Below are positions 31,460 through 41,110 of a stretch of DNA of 64,000 nt, in pieces (position 1 is the first letter of the stretch; each line of letters starts with the position of its first letter). Origin of the DNA: Dactylorhiza incarnata (Eukaryota > Streptophyta > Magnoliopsida > Asparagales > Orchidaceae); the NCBI GenBank assembly GCA_033032865.1, contig JAWHQI010000166.1, positions 1,860,001 through 1,924,000 of the forward strand, given 5' to 3'. The translations under genes were made by a program, and so were the position numbers. The notes beneath the pieces were generated by a model. It did not search any database and had not been told where the DNA came from. It saw nothing but the letters and a program-made list of their open reading frames with translations.

Positions 31460-31866
31460 TTTATTTTAGTATTTCTTCATTTTGCCATTTTGCTTAGAAC
31501 CCATCCTTAGCCAATTTTATTGGTTCTAGTTCTAAAGTAGATTATTAAGAGAGCAACATTTTGGTAGGTGTCTTCTCCTTAAGGGTTCTTTTATGTTAGA
31601 GTGTCTAGAATTTCAATCTATTCTTGTTTGAAAATTTCTATAATTTCAGTTGCTAAATAGTTATCTTGAGAAGTAGTTAGCTAAACAAATTTCTCTGTTA
31701 AATTTATCACCAAAACATATGCCTTAATTCTTGAATTCCTATAATTTGCTTTTAACTTACTCTTGGTTTAATGAAATTTTAGTTAATTAGAAATAATATC
31801 GATATCTTGTAATTCTTTCTTCATTCTTTTGCTTTGGAATAGCAAAAGCTAAAGTATGAGGGTGTT

Positions 31867-33468
31867 TGATGAGTAGTTTTTATACTCATCTTTTAGTATA
31901 GTTTTAATATATTTTAAATATGAAATTATATAATTTATATGAATTATATCGTATAAATCACTCCCTTTTTGATTTCATGAACTAACTTAAGTCTATTTTA
32001 TATTTTCAGGTTTTCCGGGCACTTTTGAGAAAAAATCCAAAGTACATGGGCGTGACCAAGGGGCGTGACAGCCTAGATGTGTTTTAGACCCAATTTCGCC
32101 ACCTGGCTCATTCTGTGAAAATTCGCCAAGTACACGCCCCAAGTCACAGACGTGACCAAGTGTGTGACCCAATGTCACGGGCGCGACCCGCCGCAAGCAG
32201 CAAAAGCGCAACGCCACATCAATTAAATTTATACGCCCTCGGTCACGGGCGTGACCGAGGGCGTGACATCAAGTCACGGGCATGACTAACCCCGCGCTCC
32301 TTCCCGTCTAACCGTCCCGCCAGTAGGTAGATTTTAAGAGTACAAGCCCTAGGTCACGGACGTGACCTAAGCCGTGCGTGCACGTAACACCCGCATTGAA
32401 GGCAGAAGGCACCCTCTCCGCACAACACCAATCACGCCCCTTATACACCCTTGGTCATGGGCGTAACCAAGGGCGTGTAACCCCAGTTTGAAGTCTATTT
32501 AAAGCCAGCTCCACTAAAAGTTCAGGGACGAATTTTGAGAGTTCAAGTCTTCAATTTCCTGTATTATTTTCTTATTTCTAGTTCTTGCACTTCACTCTCT
32601 TTCTTTTCAATTGTAATTTTCTTGTAAATAGCTTGTAATCTCTTTTTCTTAGCTTGTAATTTCCTTTACAATCAATAAAATAGTTCTTTTTCTCTTATTC
32701 TATTCTCATTGTCATTATGTATTCCTTTATTTCAATTGATTCCTTAATCTCAATGAGTAGCTAAATCTTTATTAGTACTCGGTCGAGATGATCCAAGGAA
32801 TAATATAATCTATGAAGTAATTTAGAGTTCTTCTTCTCTTCTCCAGAATTACTTAAGATTTATCCTTGATTTATTTTTGATGAGATTATATCTTTGATAT
32901 ATAATTCTCATATATATTTTCATATTTAATTTAGCCGAGCGGTTTATAATGTGAATCGATCATTCAAGGATTACGAGAGTTGCATGCAACCCTCGAGAGA
33001 GGATGATATAAATCTCCCGGATTGGATTCAAATCCAATAGAGGGGTTCAATTCGATAAGGCGAGTTTTAGGTGTTTTGATTCTAGAGCGAAAGATCGATT
33101 GATCAACCTAAACTCAGTTGAATGCATCCTCGACAGAGGTGTGTTTAGAATTCGGGAACCTCCACGGTCGAAGCAGTTTTATTAAGAGATTTAGAATTAT
33201 TATATTTCTTCTATTTTATTTCCAAGGTGATTCAAGATCGAGTGCTAATCGTCCAATTTATTTTTTTAATCTTCATCTTAATTCTCCTTTCTCTTTAGTG
33301 CAAAAACGAACTTGCCCCGAGTGAACTAACTTAAGTCTATTTTAATTTTCTTGAAGTAAGAGTACTCAACCGCCCTGAGTCTAATACGATCTTGGTTTAT
33401 ATAAACCTATAATGCTCTCGATACGGTACACTTGTCATTGTTGTTTACGGATATAGTTTTGACCATCA
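31867..33468 (+). mobile_element. 3' LTR of Gypsy A
   Basis: 1602 bp, TGATGAG...GACCATCA, followed by ACCTT (33469-33473). The palindrome array is at 32040-32480 and the TATA box CTATTTAAA at 32495-32503. It differs from the 5' LTR mostly by transitions and loses the first CACGCCC unit. Confidence 0.92.
32040..32503 (+). promoter_or_regulatory. Gypsy A 3' LTR palindrome array and TATA box
   Basis: Same palindromes as 1489-1960. The CCCTCGGTCA...TGACCGAGGG pair at about 32236-32261 is intact. Several other arms have decayed by C-to-T or G-to-A changes. Confidence 0.65.
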
Positions 33469-33933
33469 ACCTTCCTCTATATGATGTGGCACGAAGCTCT
33501 GGAATTTAGGGGTGTAAGAGGATGATGAAGATGGAGCCAAGGGGTCCTTTTTATAGCCTTGGATCTAGCGCTACCGCCGGCGCTATCCCAGATTAGGAAA
33601 CATTCTCCGCGTGCGTATCTTCATTCCAAGGAAACCTTTCCAAAAATAGTATTGTGCTTCGTGCTACCTCCTGCGCTATCCGCTACCGCCTGGCGATATC
33701 ACCTTCTATACTTGTCGCCTGAACTTTCCTAATCAGAGCTAGTGCCCGCACTAGGTACTACCGTCATTGCTAGTGGATATGTTGGAATTCTGGCTTCAAA
33801 CTTGGGGGCAACCTTCTTATATTATCCTTGATTCATGTGGCATTGTTTCCTGCACACTTAAACACACAAGATCAAATACACATAGGATTTATTATTCTCA
33901 AACCTAGGAGATGCGGAAGACCATGTTCCAACA
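33469..33933 (-). mobile_element. copia-d 3' LTR, right part
   Basis: On the minus strand this is the start of the 3' LTR: TGTTGGAACATGG at 33933, directly after the polypurine tract (33935-33948). It is interrupted by Gypsy A at 33469 and continues at 1237-1309. It holds U3 sequences: the palindrome array 33565-33780 and a TATA box at 33546-33556. Confidence 0.88.
33546..33780 (-). promoter_or_regulatory. copia-d U3 palindromes and TATA box
   Basis: CTATAAAAAGG (minus strand, 33546-33556) lies downstream of AGCGCTACCGCCGGCGCT-type inverted repeats (33567-33590, 33675-33705) and CTAGTGCCCGCACTAG (about 33740-33755). Confidence 0.62.
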
Positions 33934-33934
33934 A

Positions 33935-33948
33935 ACTCCCCCTTTTGA
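33935..33948 (-). other. Polypurine tract of copia-d
   Basis: Minus strand reads ATCAAAAGGGGGAGT immediately before the 3' LTR start. This is the expected plus-strand primer of a copia element and matches the tract at 58207-58222 in copia-c. Confidence 0.8.
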
Positions 33949-35199
33949 TAATAACAAATCCATTAATGATAAATCAGAGCATTAATACATAAAACATGAT
34001 GAAACCTACTTGTGTATGTGTGTGTGTGTGAGAGTGATGACTTAGGATAATTGTCAATTTTGGTATTTAGAATTGCTGACCCTAAATGCATGCTCCCCCT
34101 ATGTGAATCCTCCCCTTATATGTAAGTTATCATCTTAATCATTATAATCATGTTAGTTTACCAATTTGATAGCATTTATTATTTATCATATTAGTTCTCC
34201 CCCTTTTATTATTAGCAAAAGTGGGTTAAGGAAGCAAGAGACATACAAAGAGGATTTTGATAAAAGATAAGGCATGATCGAGCTTATAGAGAAAATGAAA
34301 TGATAAGGAGTTTTTAGAATAAAAATTTTCATAGAAATAAATCAGAGTTTTTAGCATAAAAAATAATATGCGTGTTAGAACAACCAATATAGATTTTACC
34401 AAGCAGGTCTACCACTTGTTGAAGGAAAGAAATTTTGAGATTCAAGTGATGATACACACAAAGGAAAAGACTTTAAGTAAGCATGAAAGCGCAAGGTAAA
34501 AATTATAAGGTGATTATGTGGAAGACTTATAGAAATACAAGAAGCATCTTTTTGTAAGCATGAAAATCATAAGAGTAAATATGAGTTTAAGTCCAAACAT
34601 AAGAAGATGTTTTTGAAGTTCAAAATTTTAAGAGTTATAGCATAAGCGAAAAGGCTATAAAATTGTTTATCCAAAGAAAACATCTTTTTGGAAGTTCAAA
34701 GATCATAATAGAAATAAGAGATGTTATGCGGTAAAAGTGATGTTATTTGGATAAAACCAATATTTTTAAGAAATAATTTTTCGTAAGTAAGATTTTTTTT
34801 AAAAAGTTTTCATGACAATAGGCAAGGAGTTCTATTTTTTAAATACTACTAAGGAAAGCATGATTGCACATATTCTAGAATATAGTAACTACAATGTTAT
34901 TAATTTGCATTTCAAGCTATGTTTACATTGTAGAGATTATGCATTACAATCTAGTGCTTTTACTAAAGCTTTCTCGAGAATTTATGTAATGAAGCATTTG
35001 AGTCCAATTCTCATGACTAGAAGCTTTATGAGAGATAATGATGTGTATAAAAAGTGTTTTGATAAAAGTATACAAGTGATATAATCCAAAACACATGACC
35101 TATATAGTGAAGTAGAAACATTATTAAGAATGCAATCTTTTTAACTACTTCTACACATCAATTCTAGATTTGATACAAAGCAAATAAAAAGTACAACTA

Positions 35200-35421
35200 C
35201 CAAGGTGCTTCACCCACACAATGCTCATTAAGACTTATTAGGGAGCAAAGTAGTGCTTGGGGGATCATATATTTTATTTTCAATAAGAGTTTTTTTGTTA
35301 TCCGGTGTACAAAATAGAAGTGTATTAAAGTAGTTTGCACAAGACACTTTATAATTCTTTCCAAGGTGCTCAACCTCACAATGCTTATGAAGACTTATCA
35401 TGAGGTTCAAGTAGTGCTTGG
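35200..35421 (-). repeat. Two 61-nt covarying hairpins in copia-d
   Basis: Units 35200-35260 and 35361-35421 share the outer stem CCAAG/CTTGG and a loop containing ACAATGCT and GACTTAT. Inner stems differ but pair: GCT-n3-CCC/GGGAGC in the first, AACCTCA/TGAGGTT in the second. Homologous pair in copia-c at 59388-59448 and 59557-59616. Confidence 0.75.
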
Positions 35422-36477
35422 TGGAGCTATCTTTGTCATTTATTATTGATTTTTTTAGCAAGACAAAGTTCTCCGAATTCACTTATTTTTGCAAACACTT
35501 ATAATTTTGTAATTTCACTTCTATATGTGCCACAAAGATTTGAATAATGTGTAGGTAATAGAGATAGACATCTTAATATTATAATCTACTACACTACACA
35601 ATCATGTAGGGTTATGAATTATAGGCACATGTAGTCTACCAAAAGTGTGAGTGTAAAGAGATCATTATCAAACATAACATATTACTCATACTTAGAGGGA
35701 TACAAATGCAATCCTACACAATTCACTATAGACTTTTTAATTGCACGTATCAAGATTAAAATCTAAGCATGATAAGCCAAAATAATGTTTAGAAAACTTG
35801 ACATTTTCACTTAAACATTTTTAGCCAAATCTAAAAGAATATGCTTTGTCATTTTTGTCAAAGTGATGAAACATAAAAATCTTGTTATTTTAATAAAGCC
35901 TTGCAGAACAAATAAAAATAAGCAAAACATATTTTTGTATTTTGAAATTTTATATTTTGATTTTTAAAATATCACTCAGTGGCATAAAGATAAAAATAGG
36001 TAGTACATACAAAAGAACATATTTTTAGAGATTTTTTAGAATTTTAAAATCTCAAAAAATTGGACACACGAGCTAGCGGCGGCGCTAGCGCTAGCGCGGC
36101 AAACAGTACACTATTTGTTAAGATTTTGAAAATTCTAATTGATCTTTATTAAGTGTCCCAAGAGTAGTTTCATACAGAAATTTTATAATTTTTGGAGATG
36201 TCTAGATAGTGCAAATTGCATGAAACGTTAGCGTTTTCTTATATGACTAAACATCGCATGAGATATCTTTTCTTATATCTTCAGTTTGACTTTTCTAAGG
36301 CTTGTGTTTATCAAAATAATATAAGCTGAAAAAGATATGAAATGTAAACACAAGATATAATGTTCGAATGAGCCAAATAAGCATTATTTAAATGATTATA
36401 ATGTGAAATGATGTTCATGCAAAGAATAAAATAGGTATGCCCTAGATAAAAATACCCAGACTATATGTCTACACTTT

Positions 36478-36700
36478 AGCCCCGTACTAAGTGATGGATG
36501 GGCATGAGAAGCTGCACTCATGCCATAGGTTGTGGTCTTACTCCCATATGCAAACACTAGAGAATGTTCAACCTAGCACTCTTTCCCCACAGTGCCTCGC
36601 AGGGCCCCACTGGAACCCTCCCCGATTAAGGACAAGACATGACTTAGAGGTTAGGTCTCTAATGCATCCAATCCTACACGCCTGCTAATGTGAGACATAC
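36478..36700 (-). other. 220-bp conserved non-coding box, copia-d copy
   Basis: About 85-90 percent identical by eye to 60824-61045, while flanking sequence has diverged. It contains CCCCGTACTAAGTGA, CTAGCACTCTTTCCCC, GCCCCACTGGAACCCTCCCC and GACATGACTTAGAGGTTAGG. No frame is conserved in both copies, so it probably acts as RNA or DNA. Confidence 0.65.
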
Positions 36701-37082
36701 AATATTAGTATATGGTCATGGACATTCAAAGCATTCTAAGTTTATGAATGATTTATGGACTATGAGTTTGTTTAAATTTTATAATGATAATATAAAAACT
36801 CATAGATATCATGAATTCTATGTTCCAAATTTTCTACTTTAAATTAAACATATGATAACTAACATTGTATGAGATTAGTACAATAACTAATAATATTCAT
36901 TAAGATACAATGTTAGTATGATAATACATTCGTTCTTTTATGATTTTATTTTTAATCACAAATTATGAATATAGATATTTTTCAAAAAAAAATAATGATA
37001 GTTTTCTTTTTCGATTATTGCATGAGTCTATAATTAAGTTGATCTTTGCTAGACTTTTGTTGGACTTAGCAATTTAGAGTGG

Positions 37083-37167
37083 ATCTTGGACTTCCCGAGG
37101 TCTGCCCTGTGAAGGGTTCGCACCGGTACTAGGAGATGTGATGGGGTGACATCCCAAATTTCCCTTT
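37083..37167 (-). other. Conserved 85-nt box, copia-d copy
   Basis: On the minus strand, the element's own sense strand, it carries the full ordered set TTTGGG, CTCCTAGTAC, TGCGAACCCTTCACAGGG and CTCGGGAAGTCCAAGA. It is closer to the Gypsy A leader copy than to the other two, although copia-d belongs to a different superfamily. Confidence 0.72.
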
Positions 37168-37609
37168 CTTAAGATATTTAAGTATTACTGGTTGCTACCC
37201 ATACTTAATATTTAGAATTTATAGACTCAAATTTTTTTATAGAGAAAAAGTGAAGTTCATGATTTTATTAATTTAGATAAATATCTCATAACAATTTTAG
37301 AATTTGATTTATATGGATAATATAAGATATTTATAGGCAATGAATATAAGAAAGATAGATAGGTCATCAAAATAAAATATGACTTTGAATTTTGATCAAT
37401 TTGATTTATAGACTTATTAAGTTTTAAGAGATAAAATCATATTTCCAATAATATATAAGATGACCATGACATGATAGCATAAAAATAAGAAAACAAAAAG
37501 GAAAAAAGAAAAAGGCATTAAAGCATATCATGAAATAGAAATTTGTATAATTCACTTTGAAAGGATTTCACTTCATGCATTTGATGATACCTAATGAATA
37601 AGAGTTTTA

Positions 37610-37652
37610 GGTATCCAAAGGGGACCAAGTGTGGTGGTTCCTTTGGGTACCT
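37610..37652 (-). other. GGTACC/GGTATCC hairpin, copia-d copy
   Basis: Inverted arms GGTATCCAAAGG and CCTTTGGGTACC with an 18-base centre. The same structure is at 63952-63994 in copia-c. On the minus strand it also encodes PKEPPHLVPFGY, which resembles the WVPK linker after copia Gag, so coding and structural explanations both remain open. Confidence 0.6.
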
Positions 37653-39080
37653 AAAGATAACGTGTTGGCTTGTGCGGAGAGAGTGATGAATGAGTACTTT
37701 CATGTGAAGTTAATGTTTCATTTTTAACTTTGGGCCTCCATTCAAACTGTGGTTTAATGTTATTCTTATGCATTAAATTTCCATTGTAATTATCTTTATC
37801 TTGAAGATTATGATTGTAATGATTATTGAAAGTATCGTTCATAGGAAATTTGTGTAATTTTAATTTCAAGTTGGGAGAAACATGATTTTGTAAATAATGG
37901 TGATTTGGATTTCGATTTACAAATACTTTGTGTTTCTTAATCCCATTATTAGGCTTAGTTAAGATATTCATATTCATATTCAACTTGCTTTTGGATATTG
38001 CTTGATATTGTGAATTTGTGTGTTGTGAATTTTTATTCATAATTTTCATAAGCAAGTTGATTTTTGATTTTAATTCATCATTCTTGATCTTAAGATTATG
38101 CCTAACTTTAATATAAGCTATTGTGCTATTTTTATGAGTGGAAACAATAGAGTCAATATGAGTTTGATAGTAATTACTAAATTCCTCAAATGTTTCGTCC
38201 ATCTCCTTGATTTCAATTTTATAATTTTGGCACGTAGCACAATCACTTTTCAAAGATGAATTTTCTAAAGATAATTTTTCATTATGTGCTTTTACAAAAA
38301 TAAGTTCCTTGAATTTTTATTTAATATCATTACAATCAAAACAAGGCTTTGAGATTTCAATTGGAGAACAAGATGGAGAAGTCACATTATAATTAACATT
38401 AGCTTTTAACCTTTTATTTTCTAAATGTAATTTTTTATTAGCAATTTTCAATTTCTTGATTTTACGTTTAGCCATTTTTAGTATATGAAAAGTTGAGATA
38501 GAAGTTATCACACAAGAAGAATTATACTTTCTTACAGAGCTATCGGAGGAGGCACGATGTGAACATGAAGTTCCTTTGTCGTCTTCTAGGCCTTCCTCCT
38601 TTATAGATGAATTTTCATCTTCATTTTCTCTTGATGAATTGCACTCTTTGTCTAAGTCAATTTCCATGATTTGCATGGTTTTGCTACGAGAGAGATCTCC
38701 TTGAATAATGCTGGATGCTTGTATGTTATTTTCCTCATGTGTTTGTTTCATACCTGTGAGAGGAAGATCAGACATTTCTTCAAGAAATTTCCATACTTTG
38801 TATGCACTAGAAAAGCAATAAATTAATTTGAAAATATCTTGAGATAAAACACAAAAAATACTATGTAAAGCTTCTGCGTTTAGGCGACGTTCTTTTTTTA
38901 TTCATTTGCTGGTCTTATTATTGCTATATTCCATGCTTTGATATCTATAGTTTTAATAAATTTTTCCATTAAAAATTTCCACCCTTTATAATTTCTCCCT
39001 TCGAATAAAGGTGGTGCAAGAGATTTTTCTTTATCATAAAAATTTTCCCCATTAGTAAAAGTGAGATCATGAGACGCCAT
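37651..39080 (-). pseudogene. copia-d gag remnant (SIRE-like, coiled-coil rich)
   Basis: Three frames in order: 38898-39080 (LAPPLFEGRNYKGWKFLMEK, the N-terminus of UBN2-type copia Gag), 38317-38775 (acidic/serine-rich, then a basic helix KKLKIANKKLHLENKRLK), and 37651-38253 (coiled coil followed by Asn/His-rich sequence). The central Gag core between 38775 and 38898 is mostly lost. No CCHC knuckle is found in what remains, and the frame ends near FEWRPK, just where protease would begin in a complete element. The element cannot encode its own enzymes. Confidence 0.75.
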
Positions 39081-39114
39081 TATTCCCGGTTGTTAACTCA
39101 ATTTGGAATGACCT

Positions 39115-39126
39115 GGCTCTGATACT
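39115..39126 (-). other. Primer-binding site of copia-d
   Basis: Minus strand AGTATCAGAGCC, one base different from the initiator tRNA-Met site (TGGTATCAGAGC offset), three bases from the LTR. It marks 39130-40393 as the 5' LTR. Confidence 0.8.
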
Positions 39127-39129
39127 AGT

Positions 39130-40393
39130 TGTTGGATCTGTAGGCACCCTTAGAGGGGGGTGAATAAGGGTTTTAAAAACTTATGTTATATTTTGAAATA
39201 CTTGAAAAGCTAAGCGATTAAAATAGATACAAGTCAAACAAATTAAGTGAAATAAATAGAGCATGATTTTATTAATATGAAATGTAGGATTACAAAACTT
39301 GACTTCTTATAACGCTAGAAATCGAAGGCAAATAGTAAAAAGACTTTTTCTTTTTTTATCCCGGCTTGTATCCCACGAACCAGTGGCTTTAGCCTATCCT
39401 TCCCGGATACGGCCTCAAGCCGCTCTAACAATCCTTCCCCGTATATGGCCTCAAGCACCCCCTAGATCTACTCCCTAGACCTAGTTGCCAACACGAGGCG
39501 AATTTTTGCCATAAGTCCTACCCAGACCTAGTCGCCAGCATGAGGCAAATTTCTACACGATTACAATAATAAAGAGAAAAAAACAATATGAAAATCTCCC
39601 TCTATGTGGATCTCTGGAGAAGTAGATGAAGACCTGCAAAGTACGATCATAGTCGATGCGGTCTTTCGTCACGATGATGAAGCATGTTGAAATCTTCTCC
39701 ACGAATCTCCTTAAGCCTTCATGGATTTATGGGAGTATCTCTCTGAACCTTTAATGAGTAGTTTTTATACTCATCTTTTAGTATAGTTTTAATATATTTT
39801 AAATATGAAATTATATAATTTATATGAATTATATCATATAAATCGCTCCCTTTTTTATTTCATGAACTAACTTAAGTCTATTTTATATTTTCAAGTTTTT
39901 TGGGCACTTTTGAGAAAAAATTCCAAAGTACACGCCCAAGGTCACGGGCGTGACCAAGGGGCATGACATCCTAGATGTGTTCCAGACCCGATTCCGCCAC
40001 CTGGGCTCATTCTGTGAAAATTTGCCAAGTACACGCCCCAGGTCACGGGCGTGACCAAGGGCGTGACCAAGGGCGTGACCAAGGGCGTGACCAAGGGCGT
40101 GACCGAATGTCACGATCGCGACCCGCCGCAAGCAGCAGAAGCGCATTGACACATCAATTAAAGTTACATGCCCTCGGTCATGGGCGTGACTGAGGGCGTG
40201 ACATCAAGTCACGTGCGTGACTCGCCTCACGCTCCTTCCCGCCGAACCTTCCTGCCAGCAGGCAGATTTGAAGAGTACACACCCTAGGTCACGGGCGTGA
40301 TCTAAGGCGTGACGCACGCGTAACGCCCGGATCAAATACACATAGGATTTGTTATTCTCAAACTTAGGAGATACGAAAGACCATGTTTCAACA
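39130..40393 (-). mobile_element. copia-d 5' LTR containing a Gypsy A LTR fragment
   Basis: TGTTGGATCTG at 39130 to GTTTCAACA at 40393. Copia sequence occupies 39130-39751 and about 40330-40393. Between them lies a Gypsy A LTR fragment. About 400 bp of U3, including the TATA box and palindromes, is deleted, so this LTR is no promoter. ATTGG (40394-40398) would be the outer target duplication. Confidence 0.85.
39752..40329 (+). mobile_element. Gypsy A-type LTR fragment inside copia-d 5' LTR
   Basis: Starts TAATGAGTAG (G-to-A at the second base) after ACCTT (39747-39751), exactly the copia-d site used by the complete Gypsy A in the other LTR. It covers the first third of the LTR and ends in the palindrome array at GTAACGCCCG. 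A 12-bp unit GGGCGTGACCAA is amplified about five times at 40047-40106. Frames here are repeat artefacts. Confidence 0.87.
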
Positions 40394-41110
40394 ATTGGGA
40401 GGGGTCCCGAGGAACTGCTGATTCATCATAGTCAACGCTCCGAGTAGTTATAATGCCATTTTGGACGCCCTCTCATCAGTACCTTCTGATGCATTCCATC
40501 TTCCTTCCATCAGTGCCTTAAGTTCCATAGCGAAGGGGTTTAGGTCCGAATCTGAGGGGATACTAAGGTGGCGATGCAGTGCTATGTGACTGCCATCAAC
40601 ACTATCTCCTGGATGGTGGAGGCTGAGGAGGTGGACAGGGAGATTAGGGAGCCAATGGAGCCAGGAGAAGCGATGGAGGGAGAAAGAGAAGTGGAAGAGG
40701 AGGTTCGTGTCCTAGAGGAGGAGACCCTAGCTGAAAAGGGAAAGGTAGGAAGTGAGTGGGAAGAGTCATCCCGGCTGGAGGCGGTAGAGGAAGCAGTAGA
40801 GATGGAGGTTATCACTCGAGGAGGAAAGACAGAGAAGGTGTGGGTTAGCGGAGGTCTTAGCCCATAGGATAGGGGAAAGATGTTGGAGTGCATACAAAGG
40901 TGTGTGGACATCTTTGCTTGGAGCATGGCAGACATGTCGGATGTCGATGCGGACGTGGCCTGCCACCGACTCAACCTCGATCCAGGAACCCATCCCATCC
41001 ACCAGAAGAGGACTATTGTCGACAAGCTGGAGGAGCTCATCCGTGAGGAAGTGGAGAAGCTCCTCAAAGCAGGTTTTGTATTGAAGATCCAGTATCCAGG
41101 CTGGGTCTCC
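40394..41110 (+). pseudogene. Gypsy pol fragment (protease end to RT start)
   Basis: A SSYNAIL motif at about 40446 (end of a gypsy protease region) is followed by a CYVTAINT segment and a Glu-rich linker. Then come FAWSMADM, CHRLNLDPGTHPIHQKR and EKLLKAGFVLKIQYPGWVS, the N-terminus of a Ty3/gypsy RT of the Tat/Ogre or Retand kind, not Athila. Stops and frame changes occur at about 40560 and 40865. It is cut at 41110 by a copia LTR. Confidence 0.8.

Larger units (their letters stand above)
30356..31866 (+). other. Non-coding 3' region of Gypsy A
   Basis: 1.5 kb with the same modules as element B and in the same order: hairpin AAACATTG-GGGA-CAATGTTT plus purine tract (about 30576-30611), the 85-nt box (30702-30785), four covarying hairpins (31203-31459), and the terminal hairpin TTTTGCT-n-AGCAAAA with tract AAGTATGAGGGTG (about 31828-31865). 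No ORF. Confidence 0.75.
1310..33468 (+). mobile_element. Gypsy A: Athila-type Ty3/gypsy retrotransposon, host of nested insertions
   Basis: The limits are two LTRs of about 1.6 kb starting TGATGAGTAG and ending GACCATCA, with a perfect 5-bp duplication ACCTT outside (1305-1309, 33469-33473). Order: 5' LTR 1310-2920, tRNA-Asp primer site 2927, gag 3464, protease 5047, RT-RNase H, integrase, non-coding 3' region, 3' LTR 31867-33468. The Athila assignment rests on the primer site and on the gag motif AITLRSGK. The element is interrupted at 6827-13289 (element b) and 14610-29958 (element B). All ORFs carry stops or frameshifts, so it is dead. No env-like ORF is present after the integrase. Confidence 0.93.
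33934..37650 (-). other. copia-d internal non-coding region
   Basis: 3.7 kb without a supportable ORF; pol is missing. It holds a polypurine tract next to the LTR (33935-33948) and PPT-like repeats near 34085 and 34197. It also has two 61-nt hairpins (35200-35260, 35361-35421), a GC-rich AGCGGCGGCGCTAGCGCTAGCGC stretch near 36072-36094 (written in two halves: AGCGGCGGCGCT and AGCGCTAGCGC), a 220-bp conserved box (36478-36700) and the 85-nt box (37083-37167). The frames 34812-35084 and 36491-36688 are not conserved in copia-c. Confidence 0.7.
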
